In this document: in pieces, positions 33,350-40,915 of the stretch
How positions within the stretch are numbered: position 1 is the stretch's first letter
Layout: every line of letters begins with the position of its first letter
NCBI RefSeq assembly: GCF_003841485.1
Contig: NZ_REFY01000005.1
Span: 124,001-188,000, forward strand
DNA from: Natrarchaeobius halalkaliphilus
Lineage (GTDB): Archaea > Halobacteriota > Halobacteria > Halobacteriales > Natrialbaceae
DNA length: 64,000 bases
Reading direction: 5' to 3'
Position numbers and translations under genes: made by a program
The notes under the pieces: model-generated
What the model was told of the DNA's origin: nothing
The model's input: only the letters and a program-made list of their open reading frames with translations
Database searches by the model: none

Positions 33350-35011
33350 TCAGGAAGTAACGACTTCGTCCGCGAACGCGGACTCCGGGACAGTGCCGTC
33401 GTCGTTCCAGCCTCGTCGTTCGTAGTACTGCTCGAGCGCGTCTTCGAATCCGTCGAGTTCGTACGGCAGCGTGTCGTCCTCGCGCGTGACGCCGCGTTCG
33501 TTGTGGAAGTGCCGTTCGAGTTCGACGATCCGGTTTCCGACCGAAAGCAACTCGTCGTACTCGGCCTCGAGCAAACCCTCGTACACGGCTTCGTCGACGT
33601 GTCGGCCGGAGAAACGACAGATGATCGCGGAGTCTTCGAACGCGCGGTGATTCTCACGCTCGATGACGAGTTCGGGTTTCCCATCCAACGTCTCGTTCTC
33701 GAGGTCGCCGTATTCGAGGACGAGCATCGACGTATAAAGGTGATCCGCCCCGCGGTTCGAGACGGCGTAACTCAGCCCCTGTCCCCAGAGCGTGCGGCCG
33801 TCGTGCGCGGCGAAGTCCATCCCCTTGACGGACCAGTTTTCGACGCCAAGTTCGTCGTGGGCACGGGCGACGCCTTCGGCAAGCGTGTCGCCGATCCCCT
33901 CTCGGTGGGCGATCTTCTCGGTCAGTTCGTGGACGAGATCGGCGTTTCCGAACTCGTCTTCGCTCGCGAGGTAGGCCGCGACGGCGTTTCCGGCCGAAAT
34001 CGTGTCCATGCCGAGCGTGTCACAGAGTTCGTTCGACTTCATCACGGCGACGATATCGTCGACGCCACAGTTCGCGCCGAACGAGAACACCGTCTCGAAC
34101 TCGGGACCCTCCGTCTCGAGGCCGGTCTCCTCGTCACGGGTCGGCAGTTTGCAGGCGAACGCACAGACCGAACAGCTCCCCTTCTTGTATTTCTTCTCCT
34201 CGACGCGGTCGCCGCTGATACCGTCGATGTTCTCGAAGCCCATCTCGGAGAAGTACCGCGTCGGGACGGAGTAGTTCTCGTTGATGAAGAGGGTCCCCGC
34301 CGTGGTTCCCTGGCGGCGTTTCATATCGTCCGAGGTCGCCGCGTCCCTGTGAACGCTCATCTCCACGTCGCCGTCGAGTTCGACCGATGGGGTGCTGTCG
34401 CCGCGGAACGAGATGCATTTGACGTTTTTCGAGCCCAGGACAGCTCCGTGCCCGCCGCGGCCGAACGCCCGCGAATCGAACGTCATCGCGCTCGCGAACC
34501 GGACCTGGTTCTCGCCGGCCGGCCCGATCGAGACCAGGTTGTCCGGTTCGAGGTCGTGTTCATCATCCATGTGCTCTGAGACTGCCGGGACCGTCGCGCC
34601 GGCCAGTGACGCCACTTCCTCGAACTCGACGCCGTCGTCCGTGACGTGGATCGCGATCAGTTCGTCGCTCGAACCCGAAATCTCGACGGCGCTGTAGCCC
34701 GTTCCGGTGAAGTTTCGAGACAGAAAGCCGCCGGCGTTCGACGAACAGATACCGTTCGTCAGCGGCGAGAGCGTGGTCATGCTCATTCGGCCCGTAAAGC
34801 TCATCTGGGACATCTGGAGCGGACCGGTCGTGAGATAGAGGCGGTTCTCGGGACCGAACGGATCGGCGTCGAACGGGATGTTGTCGTGAGCCAGCTTTGT
34901 TCCGACGCCGCGACCGCCGATAAACCGCTCGAGAACGTCGTCGATCGGTTCCGTCGTCGCAGTCCTCTCGTCGACATCGATACGCAGGAGCGGGCCGATA
35001 GCGCGTTTCAT
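33350..35011 (-). CDS. Tungsten-dependent aldehyde:ferredoxin oxidoreductase
   Basis: A 553-residue AOR-family enzyme. N-terminal IGGRGVGTKL and NAGGFLSRNFTGTGYSAVEI bind the pterin. RAFGRGGHGAVLGSKNVK is conserved. Cluster ligands are Cys280, Cys283 and Cys287 (CSVCAFAC) with Cys465 as the distant fourth. It oxidises aldehydes to acids with ferredoxin as acceptor and needs a tungsten bis-pterin cofactor. Start 35011 is preferred over 35227 because a TATA-like box lies 26-31 bases upstream. It is divergent from a MoaD-like gene. It could remove aromatic aldehydes made in this region, as an alternative to 22564-24021. Confidence 0.92.
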   Translation of the reverse strand: MKRAIGPLLRIDVDERTATTEPIDDVLERFIGGRGVGTKLAHDNIPFDADPFGPENRLYLTTGPLQMSQMSFTGRMSMTTLSPLTNGICSSNAGGFLSRNFTGTGYSAVEISGSSDELIAIHVTDDGVEFEEVASLAGATVPAVSEHMDDEHDLEPDNLVSIGPAGENQVRFASAMTFDSRAFGRGGHGAVLGSKNVKCISFRGDSTPSVELDGDVEMSVHRDAATSDDMKRRQGTTAGTLFINENYSVPTRYFSEMGFENIDGISGDRVEEKKYKKGSCSVCAFACKLPTRDEETGLETEGPEFETVFSFGANCGVDDIVAVMKSNELCDTLGMDTISAGNAVAAYLASEDEFGNADLVHELTEKIAHREGIGDTLAEGVARAHDELGVENWSVKGMDFAAHDGRTLWGQGLSYAVSNRGADHLYTSMLVLEYGDLENETLDGKPELVIERENHRAFEDSAIICRFSGRHVDEAVYEGLLEAEYDELLSVGNRIVELERHFHNERGVTREDDTLPYELDGFEDALEQYYERRGWNDDGTVPESAFADEVVTS

Positions 35012-35036
35012 TGTCTCGGGGATCGGTTCCCAATCG

Positions 35037-35042
35037 TATAAA
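35037..35042 (-). promoter_or_regulatory. TATA-like box for the AOR gene
   Basis: TTTATA on the minus strand, ending 26 bases upstream of the ATG at 35011. The MoaD start is only 112 bases from the AOR start, so the promoters share one short region. Confidence 0.6.
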
Positions 35043-35123
35043 TGCTCTCCCTCTATTCGGAGATCGCTTCGCCGCGTTCGACGGGTAGTGACGCTTTTGT
35101 ACCGACCCGAACAAGACGTCTCT

Positions 35124-35438
35124 ATGACCGTCGAAATCCGCGTCTTTGGCCCGTTTCGTGACGTCGTCGGGAGGAAACACGTGACGTGGCCGGTGACACG
35201 GGGAATGACCGTCGACGATCTTCTCACCGAGCTGGTCGAACGCCATCCGGCCGTCGAACACTACCTCTATGATGACGACGAGCTCGTCCACCGGATCGCG
35301 ATAACGAAAAACAAGGCACACATCGGCCAACTCGAGGGCGTCGATACGGTGATCGAGGACGGAGATACGATTCGCATCGCTCCACCGGTTAGCGGCGGCG
35401 GGTCGGCCGACTATCAACCGACGGAGTTCGGAAGGTGA
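35124..35438 (+). CDS. MoaD/ThiS-like ubiquitin-fold protein with C-terminal tail
   Basis: A 104-residue beta-grasp protein: IRVFGPFRDVVG at the start and VIEDGDTIRIAPPVSGGG near the end. In sulfur carriers and archaeal modifiers the Gly-Gly is the C-terminus; here 12 residues (SADYQPTEFGR and neighbours) follow it. Either the tail is removed or the protein is not conjugated. Its place beside the AOR gene fits a role in making the pterin cofactor, since MoaD gives the sulfur for molybdopterin. The start at 35124 is chosen over 35088 because the domain begins there. Confidence 0.82.
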   Translation: MTVEIRVFGPFRDVVGRKHVTWPVTRGMTVDDLLTELVERHPAVEHYLYDDDELVHRIAITKNKAHIGQLEGVDTVIEDGDTIRIAPPVSGGGSADYQPTEFGR

Positions 35439-35483
35439 TCGGCAGACGGATAGAGTCACCGACAGTAGCCTGTCGGGCCTCTC

Positions 35484-35565
35484 ATACGGATTGCTGTAAC
35501 GATTTACCGGCGCACCCGCCGCCCGAATCGCGGGTGCGCCGGTAACGACTTACAGTAAACCGTAT
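35484..35565. repeat. About 80-bp palindromic intergenic repeat, copy B
   Basis: Strongest copy. A perfect 15-bp stem (35505-35519 with 35530-35544) and a 10-base loop are flanked by near-mirror ends beginning ATACGG and ending CCGTAT, with CTGTAA/TTACAG inside. It sits between convergent genes (MoaD and an ABC receptor), so it may also stop transcription from both sides. Confidence 0.7.
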
Positions 35566-35575
35566 CACGCGATCG

Positions 35576-36652
35576 TTAGAGGAAGCGTCGATCGACGAGA
35601 TCGTCGATATCGGGCACCTCTTCGATCAGCTCGGCGCGTTCGGCTAGTTCCAGCGAGGTAGTGAATTTCTCGTCGGTGATGTGATCGTCGAGATCGAGCG
35701 GGAACATCTCGTTTTCGAGTGCGATTTCGAACGTGTCGACCCAAACCTCCTCGCTGTAGCCCGGAAAGTCGGTCGGGGCGTTTTCGATGAGTTCGACGAT
35801 TTCCGTCAGATCGCGCTCGTACATGTCCTCGTAGGCCTCGAGCATCACGTCGGCGAAGATCTGAAACATCTCCTCGTTCTGATCGAGGTTCTCGTCGAGC
35901 GTCGCCCAGGTCGCGAGCGTCATGTGATCGAAGTCGTCGTTCGGATTCGAGAAGTGCTGGATGATGCCTTCCTCCTCGGCGTCGAGGACGCCGCCAAGGA
36001 AGGCGGTCGTCGCGACCCCTTCACCGGCCTCGATCGCGGCGACGCGGTTCGGCGTTCCGGCGATGTACTGGTACTCGACGGCTTCGGGATCGCCCAGGTT
36101 GGCCTCGACGGCGTTCCTGCCGACCATCGCGGAGAACGAACTCGGTGAGTGGAGGATGAACGTCTCGCCTTCGATCTCGTCCCAGCTGTCGATACCGGGT
36201 GCGGTGCAGATCTGTTGGCTGAACGCCTGCGAAAGTTCCATGAACGAACTGACCGGGAACCCTTCCGCGATCGCGTTCGCGAGCGACGGCGGCGTCACGT
36301 AGCCGATTTCGACGTCCCCGGAGATCATCCCCGCGATCATCGGACTGAAGCCGTCGAACGTCACCGGTTCGATCGTCACGCCGCGCGACTCCATCTCCTC
36401 GAGGAAGTACGCGTACTGTGGCGCGGCGTACGTCGGCCGCGTCGGTCCCGGGTGAGCCAGGCGTAGCGTGTCCGGAAGGACATCGTCGCCGTCGCCGTTG
36501 CCGTCGTCGTCTCCCGTCGCACCGCCGTTACCGTTTCCGTTGCCAGTTCCGTTCCCATTGCCGTTGTCGTCACCGGCACATCCTGCAACACCGATGGTCA
36601 ACCCCGCACCGACGGCTGTTAGTACGTTCCGCCTGTTGGCCTTATCCGTCAT
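35576..36652 (-). CDS. Orphan ABC substrate-binding lipoprotein (NMT1/SsuA-like)
   Basis: A receptor of 358 residues, close relative of 14130-15236. The Tat-type signal (NRRNVLTAVGAG) leads to a lipobox (VAGCAG) and a striking Asn/Gly/Asp repeat linker (NGNGNGTGNGNGNGG). The mature part has FDGFSPMIAGMISGDVEIGY and IAGTPNRVAAIEAGE, and ends DDLVDRRFL. No permease or ATPase is adjacent. It is divergent from the isochorismatase-like gene at 36924. It probably binds an organic acid and shares a membrane complex with related receptors. Confidence 0.87.
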   Translation of the reverse strand: MTDKANRRNVLTAVGAGLTIGVAGCAGDDNGNGNGTGNGNGNGGATGDDDGNGDGDDVLPDTLRLAHPGPTRPTYAAPQYAYFLEEMESRGVTIEPVTFDGFSPMIAGMISGDVEIGYVTPPSLANAIAEGFPVSSFMELSQAFSQQICTAPGIDSWDEIEGETFILHSPSSFSAMVGRNAVEANLGDPEAVEYQYIAGTPNRVAAIEAGEGVATTAFLGGVLDAEEEGIIQHFSNPNDDFDHMTLATWATLDENLDQNEEMFQIFADVMLEAYEDMYERDLTEIVELIENAPTDFPGYSEEVWVDTFEIALENEMFPLDLDDHITDEKFTTSLELAERAELIEEVPDIDDLVDRRFL

Positions 36653-36923
36653 GCACGATCAACAATGATGAATCTACGTTTAACTACATGTTATGTGGTA
36701 ACAATTGACTACTTGATGAACGCGCTATTCACGCCGGTGAATACTCCTCGGTCGATTCGGGAGCAGACGGTCGATCTCGAAGCAGCGTACGAAGTGACGA
36801 ACTGGTCGATCCGAAGCAATTGCAACGGGTACCTCGAGAATACGTTCGGTGACTGCCGAATCCCCATCGAACTCGTTTTCGACTCGGCAAAACACATATG
36901 AGAGTACGGACTGATGGGCCAGT

Positions 36924-37592
36924 ATGTCACTTGAGGACATACAGGCGGACCTCGAACTCGAGGCTAAGAACACGGCTGTGATCGTCGTCGACATGGAAAA
37001 CGACTTCGTCGCGGAGGGAGCACCGCTCGAGACGCCGATGGGACGGGCGTTCGTCGATGAACTCAACACGTTCCTCACCGAGTGTCGTGACGCTGGCTCG
37101 CAGATCGTGTATACGACGCACGTTCACCGCGAGTCCGGCTGTGATATGGGAACGATGGCGGACATCTGGGTGCCGATCGAACAGCAGGCTGGCCTGGTCG
37201 ACGAGACCGAGGGAGTCGAAATATACGACCCGATCAGCCCCGAAGAAGACGATATCCTCATCAAGAAACACCGCTATAGCGGCTTCTACGGGACGGATCT
37301 GGACATAATCCTCCGAAACTCCGGGATCGAAAACGTCGTTATCACGGGCGTCACGACCGAGAACTGCTGTGCGATGACCGCTCGAGCGGCGCAGTTTCGC
37401 GATTACGACGTGGTCTTCCTCGCGGACCTGACCGGAACGTTCGATTACCCGGATCAGGGATACGGCGAGCGAAGCGCCCAGGAGATCCACGAAACCGTCT
37501 GTACGATCATGGGAACGAGCGTCGGAACGCTCGCGACGGCTGACGACGTACTCGAGACGTTCGGCAGACGCGCGGTCGCGTCCGACGACTGA
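36924..37592 (+). CDS. Isochorismatase-family cysteine hydrolase
   Basis: A 222-residue cysteine hydrolase with Asp23 (VVDMENDF), Lys115 (KKHRYSGFYGTDL) and Cys148 (TTENCCAMTARAA). The active-site Cys is followed by a second Cys. The insert LIKKHRY and FLADLTGTFDY resemble biuret/ureidoacrylate-type amidohydrolases. It is divergent from the orphan receptor and 51 bases upstream of a crotonase on the same strand. It may hydrolyse an amide or carbamoyl group from an imported compound; this is not shown. Confidence 0.87.
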   Translation: MSLEDIQADLELEAKNTAVIVVDMENDFVAEGAPLETPMGRAFVDELNTFLTECRDAGSQIVYTTHVHRESGCDMGTMADIWVPIEQQAGLVDETEGVEIYDPISPEEDDILIKKHRYSGFYGTDLDIILRNSGIENVVITGVTTENCCAMTARAAQFRDYDVVFLADLTGTFDYPDQGYGERSAQEIHETVCTIMGTSVGTLATADDVLETFGRRAVASDD

Positions 37593-37613
37593 CCCGGAAC
37601 CGGGAGGATATCT

Positions 37614-37619
37614 TTATTC
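37614..37619 (+). promoter_or_regulatory. TATA-like box for the PaaG-like crotonase
   Basis: TTTATT 30 bases upstream of the ATG at 37644, leaderless spacing. Confidence 0.5.
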
Positions 37620-37643
37620 CGGGCCCGAACGAACGACGTCTCA

Positions 37644-38411
37644 ATGGTACGAACCACGACGGACGGTCGCGTCCGAACGCTGACGTTGGATCGCCCGGAG
37701 TCGAAGAACGCGTTCACGCCCGACACCGCGAGTGAGACGATCGAGGCGCTCGAAGCGGCGCTCACGGACGATATCCGTGCGATCGTTATTACGGGGGACG
37801 GCGACGCGTTCAGCGCGGGCGGCGACGTCGAATCGATGAACGAACGCGAGGAGACGCCACTCGAGTCCTACACGCGGATGTCGGAAACGATGAATACGGT
37901 GATCGAGACGATCCTTTCGGCACCGGTTCCGGTCATCGCCAAGGTCAACGGCGACGCCATCGGCGCGGGGACGAACCTGGTCGCAGCGTGTGACTTTGCG
38001 ATCGCCAGCCGCGACGCTCGGTTCGGTGAGGTGTTCGTTAACGTCGGACTAATTCCCGACAGCGGCGGGACGGTCATCCTTCCGCGACTCGTCGGACTCC
38101 GAACGGCAAAGGAACTCGCGATGACCGGCAAGATCTTCGACGCCGAGGAAGCCGAACGGCTCGACCTCATCAACAGAGCGGTCGACCCCGACGATCTCGA
38201 GGCGGAGGTCGATTCGCTGCTGGCGACGCTCGGAAACAGGCCGACGCAAACGCTTGCGCTGACGAAACGCGGTTTTCACGAGAACATCCACAAATCGCTC
38301 GACGAGGGACTCGAGTACGAGGCCCTCCTGCAGTCGCTCGCGTACGGAACTGACGCCCACGAGGAAGGCGTTTCAGCGTTCCTCGAGAAGCGAGATCCCG
38401 AGTTTCGATAG
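37644..38411 (+). CDS. Enoyl-CoA hydratase/isomerase (PaaG-like)
   Basis: A 255-residue crotonase. FSAGGDVESM forms the oxyanion region. VGLIPDSGGT carries Asp139, the residue used by PaaG-type isomerases, while the first hydratase Glu is not at its usual place; the second (Glu157 in AKELAMTG) is present. This pattern points to a double-bond or oxepin-forming isomerase rather than a plain hydratase. It may act after ring epoxidation or in unsaturated acyl-CoA metabolism. It is a single gene with its own TATA-like box. Confidence 0.85.
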   Translation: MVRTTTDGRVRTLTLDRPESKNAFTPDTASETIEALEAALTDDIRAIVITGDGDAFSAGGDVESMNEREETPLESYTRMSETMNTVIETILSAPVPVIAKVNGDAIGAGTNLVAACDFAIASRDARFGEVFVNVGLIPDSGGTVILPRLVGLRTAKELAMTGKIFDAEEAERLDLINRAVDPDDLEAEVDSLLATLGNRPTQTLALTKRGFHENIHKSLDEGLEYEALLQSLAYGTDAHEEGVSAFLEKRDPEFR

Positions 38412-38490
38412 CCGGCCGGTCGCTTTCGAGAATTCCCAGCCGATGGTATTCGGGAGCGTCATTATGTGAGTAATGACCGAATAGCTCGGT

Positions 38491-39096
38491 ATGGACGCAA
38501 CTGACGACGCCGCCTGTGGTCGCTGGGACAACAGCGATTGCACCGGAACGCCGTTCTGTCCGCCGCGCTGCCCTCGATTCGCCGACAGGGACGGTGAGGC
38601 GATGATCGTCGAACTGGCACAGCAAGCGGACTACTATCCGCTCGTTTCGATGTACGACGAGATGGGGGCGGAACAGCAAACGATGGGAATTCCACCACTC
38701 ACCCGAGGGAGAGTCGAGTCCTGGATCGAACGGCTGTATCGCCACGGCTGGAACCTCATCGCGAAACACGACGGCCGAGTCGTCGGCCACGTCGGAGTCA
38801 CGCCGACGGAGTCCGACGAGCCGGAGTTCGTGATCTTCATCGCACCGGAGTATCAAAACCGCGGGCTGGGATCCGAGCTCATGAAACACGTCATCGCCTA
38901 CGCGTCGGATCGCGGTTACGACGCTCTGACGCTCGACGTCGCCCGCGAGAACCGGCGGGCGATCACCGTCTACAGGAACGTCGACTTCGAAGTGACGGGG
39001 ACGAACGCTTCCGAAGTCGAAATGGTGCTCTCGCTCGATAAGCCGATCGCGAAAGAGTCCCAGCTTCCGCCCGGAAAGCGCGATCAGTGCGCCTGA
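38491..39096 (+). CDS. GNAT acetyltransferase with N-terminal Cys cluster
   Basis: A 201-residue protein. Residues from about 37 form a GNAT fold; QNRGLGSEL is the acetyl-CoA loop. Before it stands a short segment with four cysteines (Cys9, Cys17, Cys23, Cys27; FCPPRCPRF) that could bind zinc or another metal. The full-length start at 38491 is supported by ATTATG 30 bases upstream. The acceptor substrate is unknown. It lies convergent to the enoyl-CoA hydratase at 39120 and has no obvious link to the catabolic genes. Confidence 0.85.
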   Translation: MDATDDAACGRWDNSDCTGTPFCPPRCPRFADRDGEAMIVELAQQADYYPLVSMYDEMGAEQQTMGIPPLTRGRVESWIERLYRHGWNLIAKHDGRVVGHVGVTPTESDEPEFVIFIAPEYQNRGLGSELMKHVIAYASDRGYDALTLDVARENRRAITVYRNVDFEVTGTNASEVEMVLSLDKPIAKESQLPPGKRDQCA

Positions 39097-39119
39097 ACTC
39101 GAGAACCGAGCTCTCTCGT

Positions 39120-39947
39120 CTATCTCCCTTCCCACTCCGGTTCGCGGTCCTCGAAGAACGCGTCGATTCCTTCGTTCTTGTCGGCAGTCGCGAACAGCTG
39201 TGAGAACAGCTCCGCCTCGTACTCGATTCCCGACTCGAGTGATAGCTGCGAGCTTGCCGTCACGGCCTTTTTCGCGAACTCGAGTGCGATCGGACTCTTC
39301 GTGGCCATCGACTCGGCCAGGTCGTACACCCGATCGTCGAGCGATTCGTCGTCACAGACTTCGTCGACGAGACCGATCTCGGCGGCCTCCTCGGCGTCGA
39401 TCAGCTCTCCGGAGAGGATCAACCGCAGGGCCTGTCCCTCCCCCACGAGGCGGGGGAGGCGCTGTGTTCCGCCGCCGCCGGGGATGATTCCGAGGTTGAT
39501 CTCTGGTTGGCCGAGCTTCGCTCGCTCGTGGGCGATTCGGACGTCACAGGCCTGGGCCAGCTCACAACCGCCGCCGAGGGCGTGTCCGTTCAGTCGGCCG
39601 ATCACCGGCTGTGGGAGGTCGGCAACGACCTCGTAGACGCGGGGCCGCTTGCTGACTTCGCGCTGTTCGATCGCGTCCCGTTCGCGGAGTTCGGAGACGT
39701 CGGCCCCGGCGACGAACGCCTTGGCTTCGTCGACACCGGTCAGGACGACGACACGAACGTCGCTGCCTTCGATCGCGCGAAACGCAGCCTTCAGCTCCGA
39801 GCGAACCGTCGCGTCGAGCGCGTTGCGAGCGTCCGGCCGATCGATCGTGACCGTGGCCACGTTCTCGAGGCGATCACCGACGTCGACGTGAACGGTCTCG
39901 AACTCCTCGTCGACGCGTTCGAGGGGGACGTCGTCGGCTTCGCTCAT
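39120..39947 (-). CDS. Enoyl-CoA hydratase
   Basis: A 275-residue crotonase. FVAGADVSEL and the glycine-rich GQPEINLGIIPGGGGTQRLPR are typical; Glu149 is the first catalytic Glu, while the second position (LRLILSG) has Arg. Such members occur among archaeal hydratases, so hydration of 2-enoyl-CoA is still likely. It is the last gene of the minus-strand operon thiolase, HMG-CoA-synthase-like fusion, hydroxyacyl-CoA dehydrogenase, hydratase, and overlaps the dehydrogenase by four bases (ATGA). Confidence 0.88.
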   Translation of the reverse strand: MSEADDVPLERVDEEFETVHVDVGDRLENVATVTIDRPDARNALDATVRSELKAAFRAIEGSDVRVVVLTGVDEAKAFVAGADVSELRERDAIEQREVSKRPRVYEVVADLPQPVIGRLNGHALGGGCELAQACDVRIAHERAKLGQPEINLGIIPGGGGTQRLPRLVGEGQALRLILSGELIDAEEAAEIGLVDEVCDDESLDDRVYDLAESMATKSPIALEFAKKAVTASSQLSLESGIEYEAELFSQLFATADKNEGIDAFFEDREPEWEGR

Positions 39948-40819
39948 CGGCCGCCCTCCTCGTCGACGATTTCACCGTCCTCCCAGACGTAGAATCCTTC
40001 TCCCGATTTCTTCCCGAGGTTTCCGGCTCGAACCTTCCGTTTGAGTTCCTGTGGCGGCTTGAACCGTTCACCCAGTTCCTCGCGAAGGTACTCGAGGATC
40101 TCGAGTCTGACGTCCAGGCCGACGACGTCGGTGAGTTCGAGCGGCCCCATCGGGTGGTTGTAGCCGAGTTCCATCGCGGTGTCGATGTCCCGGGGACTGG
40201 CGACTCCCTCCTCGACCATCCGGATCGCTTCGACGCCGAGAGCGACGCCGAGTCGCGAAGAGGCGAAGCCGGGCGTATCGATGACCTCGACGGGAACTTT
40301 CTCGATGCCCTCGACGAACTCGTGGGCGAACGCGACGGTTTCGTCGCCGGTCTGTTCTGCGACGACGATCTCGACCAGCGCCATGATGTGGACCGGGTTG
40401 AAAAAGTGCAGCCCGATCACCCGCTCGGGGCGGTCCGCCGCGCTCGCGATTTCGGTGACCGACAGCGAGGACGTATTGGACGCGATGATCGCGTCGGTCG
40501 AAACGTTCTCCTCGACGGTTTCGACAGTGTCGACCTTCAGGTCCATCTGCTCGGGAATGGCTTCGATCACGAGGTCGGCCCCGGTGACGGCCTCGGCCAG
40601 GTCGACCGATCCGTCGATGCGGTCGAGCGTTGCGTCGGCTTCCTCCCGGGTCAGTTTGTCACGGGCGACGCCGCCCTCGAGGTTGTTCTCGATCGCAGCA
40701 AGTCCGTCGTCGACGAACGACTGTTCGATGTCCCGAATGGTGACGTCGTGACCACCCATCGCGGAGACCTGTGCGATTCCGTGCCCCATCGTTCCGGCAC
40801 CGAGTACGGTAACGTCCAT
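39944..40819 (-). CDS. 3-Hydroxyacyl-CoA dehydrogenase
   Basis: A 291-residue NAD-dependent dehydrogenase of the usual length. The Rossmann loop is VLGAGTMGHGIAQ at the N-terminus. The catalytic His lies in IGLHFFNPVHIM, with SNTSSLSVTEIA before it, and the C-terminal domain has ELGYNHPMGPLELTDVVGLD. It oxidises (S)-3-hydroxyacyl-CoA to 3-oxoacyl-CoA, the step between the hydratase (39120) and the thiolase (42316) of the same operon. This gives a complete last turn of beta-oxidation for acids activated elsewhere in the region. Confidence 0.93.
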   Translation of the reverse strand: MDVTVLGAGTMGHGIAQVSAMGGHDVTIRDIEQSFVDDGLAAIENNLEGGVARDKLTREEADATLDRIDGSVDLAEAVTGADLVIEAIPEQMDLKVDTVETVEENVSTDAIIASNTSSLSVTEIASAADRPERVIGLHFFNPVHIMALVEIVVAEQTGDETVAFAHEFVEGIEKVPVEVIDTPGFASSRLGVALGVEAIRMVEEGVASPRDIDTAMELGYNHPMGPLELTDVVGLDVRLEILEYLREELGERFKPPQELKRKVRAGNLGKKSGEGFYVWEDGEIVDEEGGR

Positions 40820-40915
40820 ATGCGTCTATCTGTGAGCGCCCACTAAAGAGATTATCATCACGGGAGACGCTCGCGTCCGGGCGCGAGCCGATCTATAAAA
40901 CGGTTACAGGAGAGA

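Noticed and set aside
33503-34579. Open frame of 358 codons on the plus strand
   Set aside because: It is the complement of the AOR gene, which has clear cofactor and cluster motifs. It has no start-proximal promoter.
36665-36901. 78-codon ORF between an ABC receptor and an isochorismatase
   Set aside because: It covers the divergent promoter region, has no motif, and its AT-rich start is better explained by promoters.
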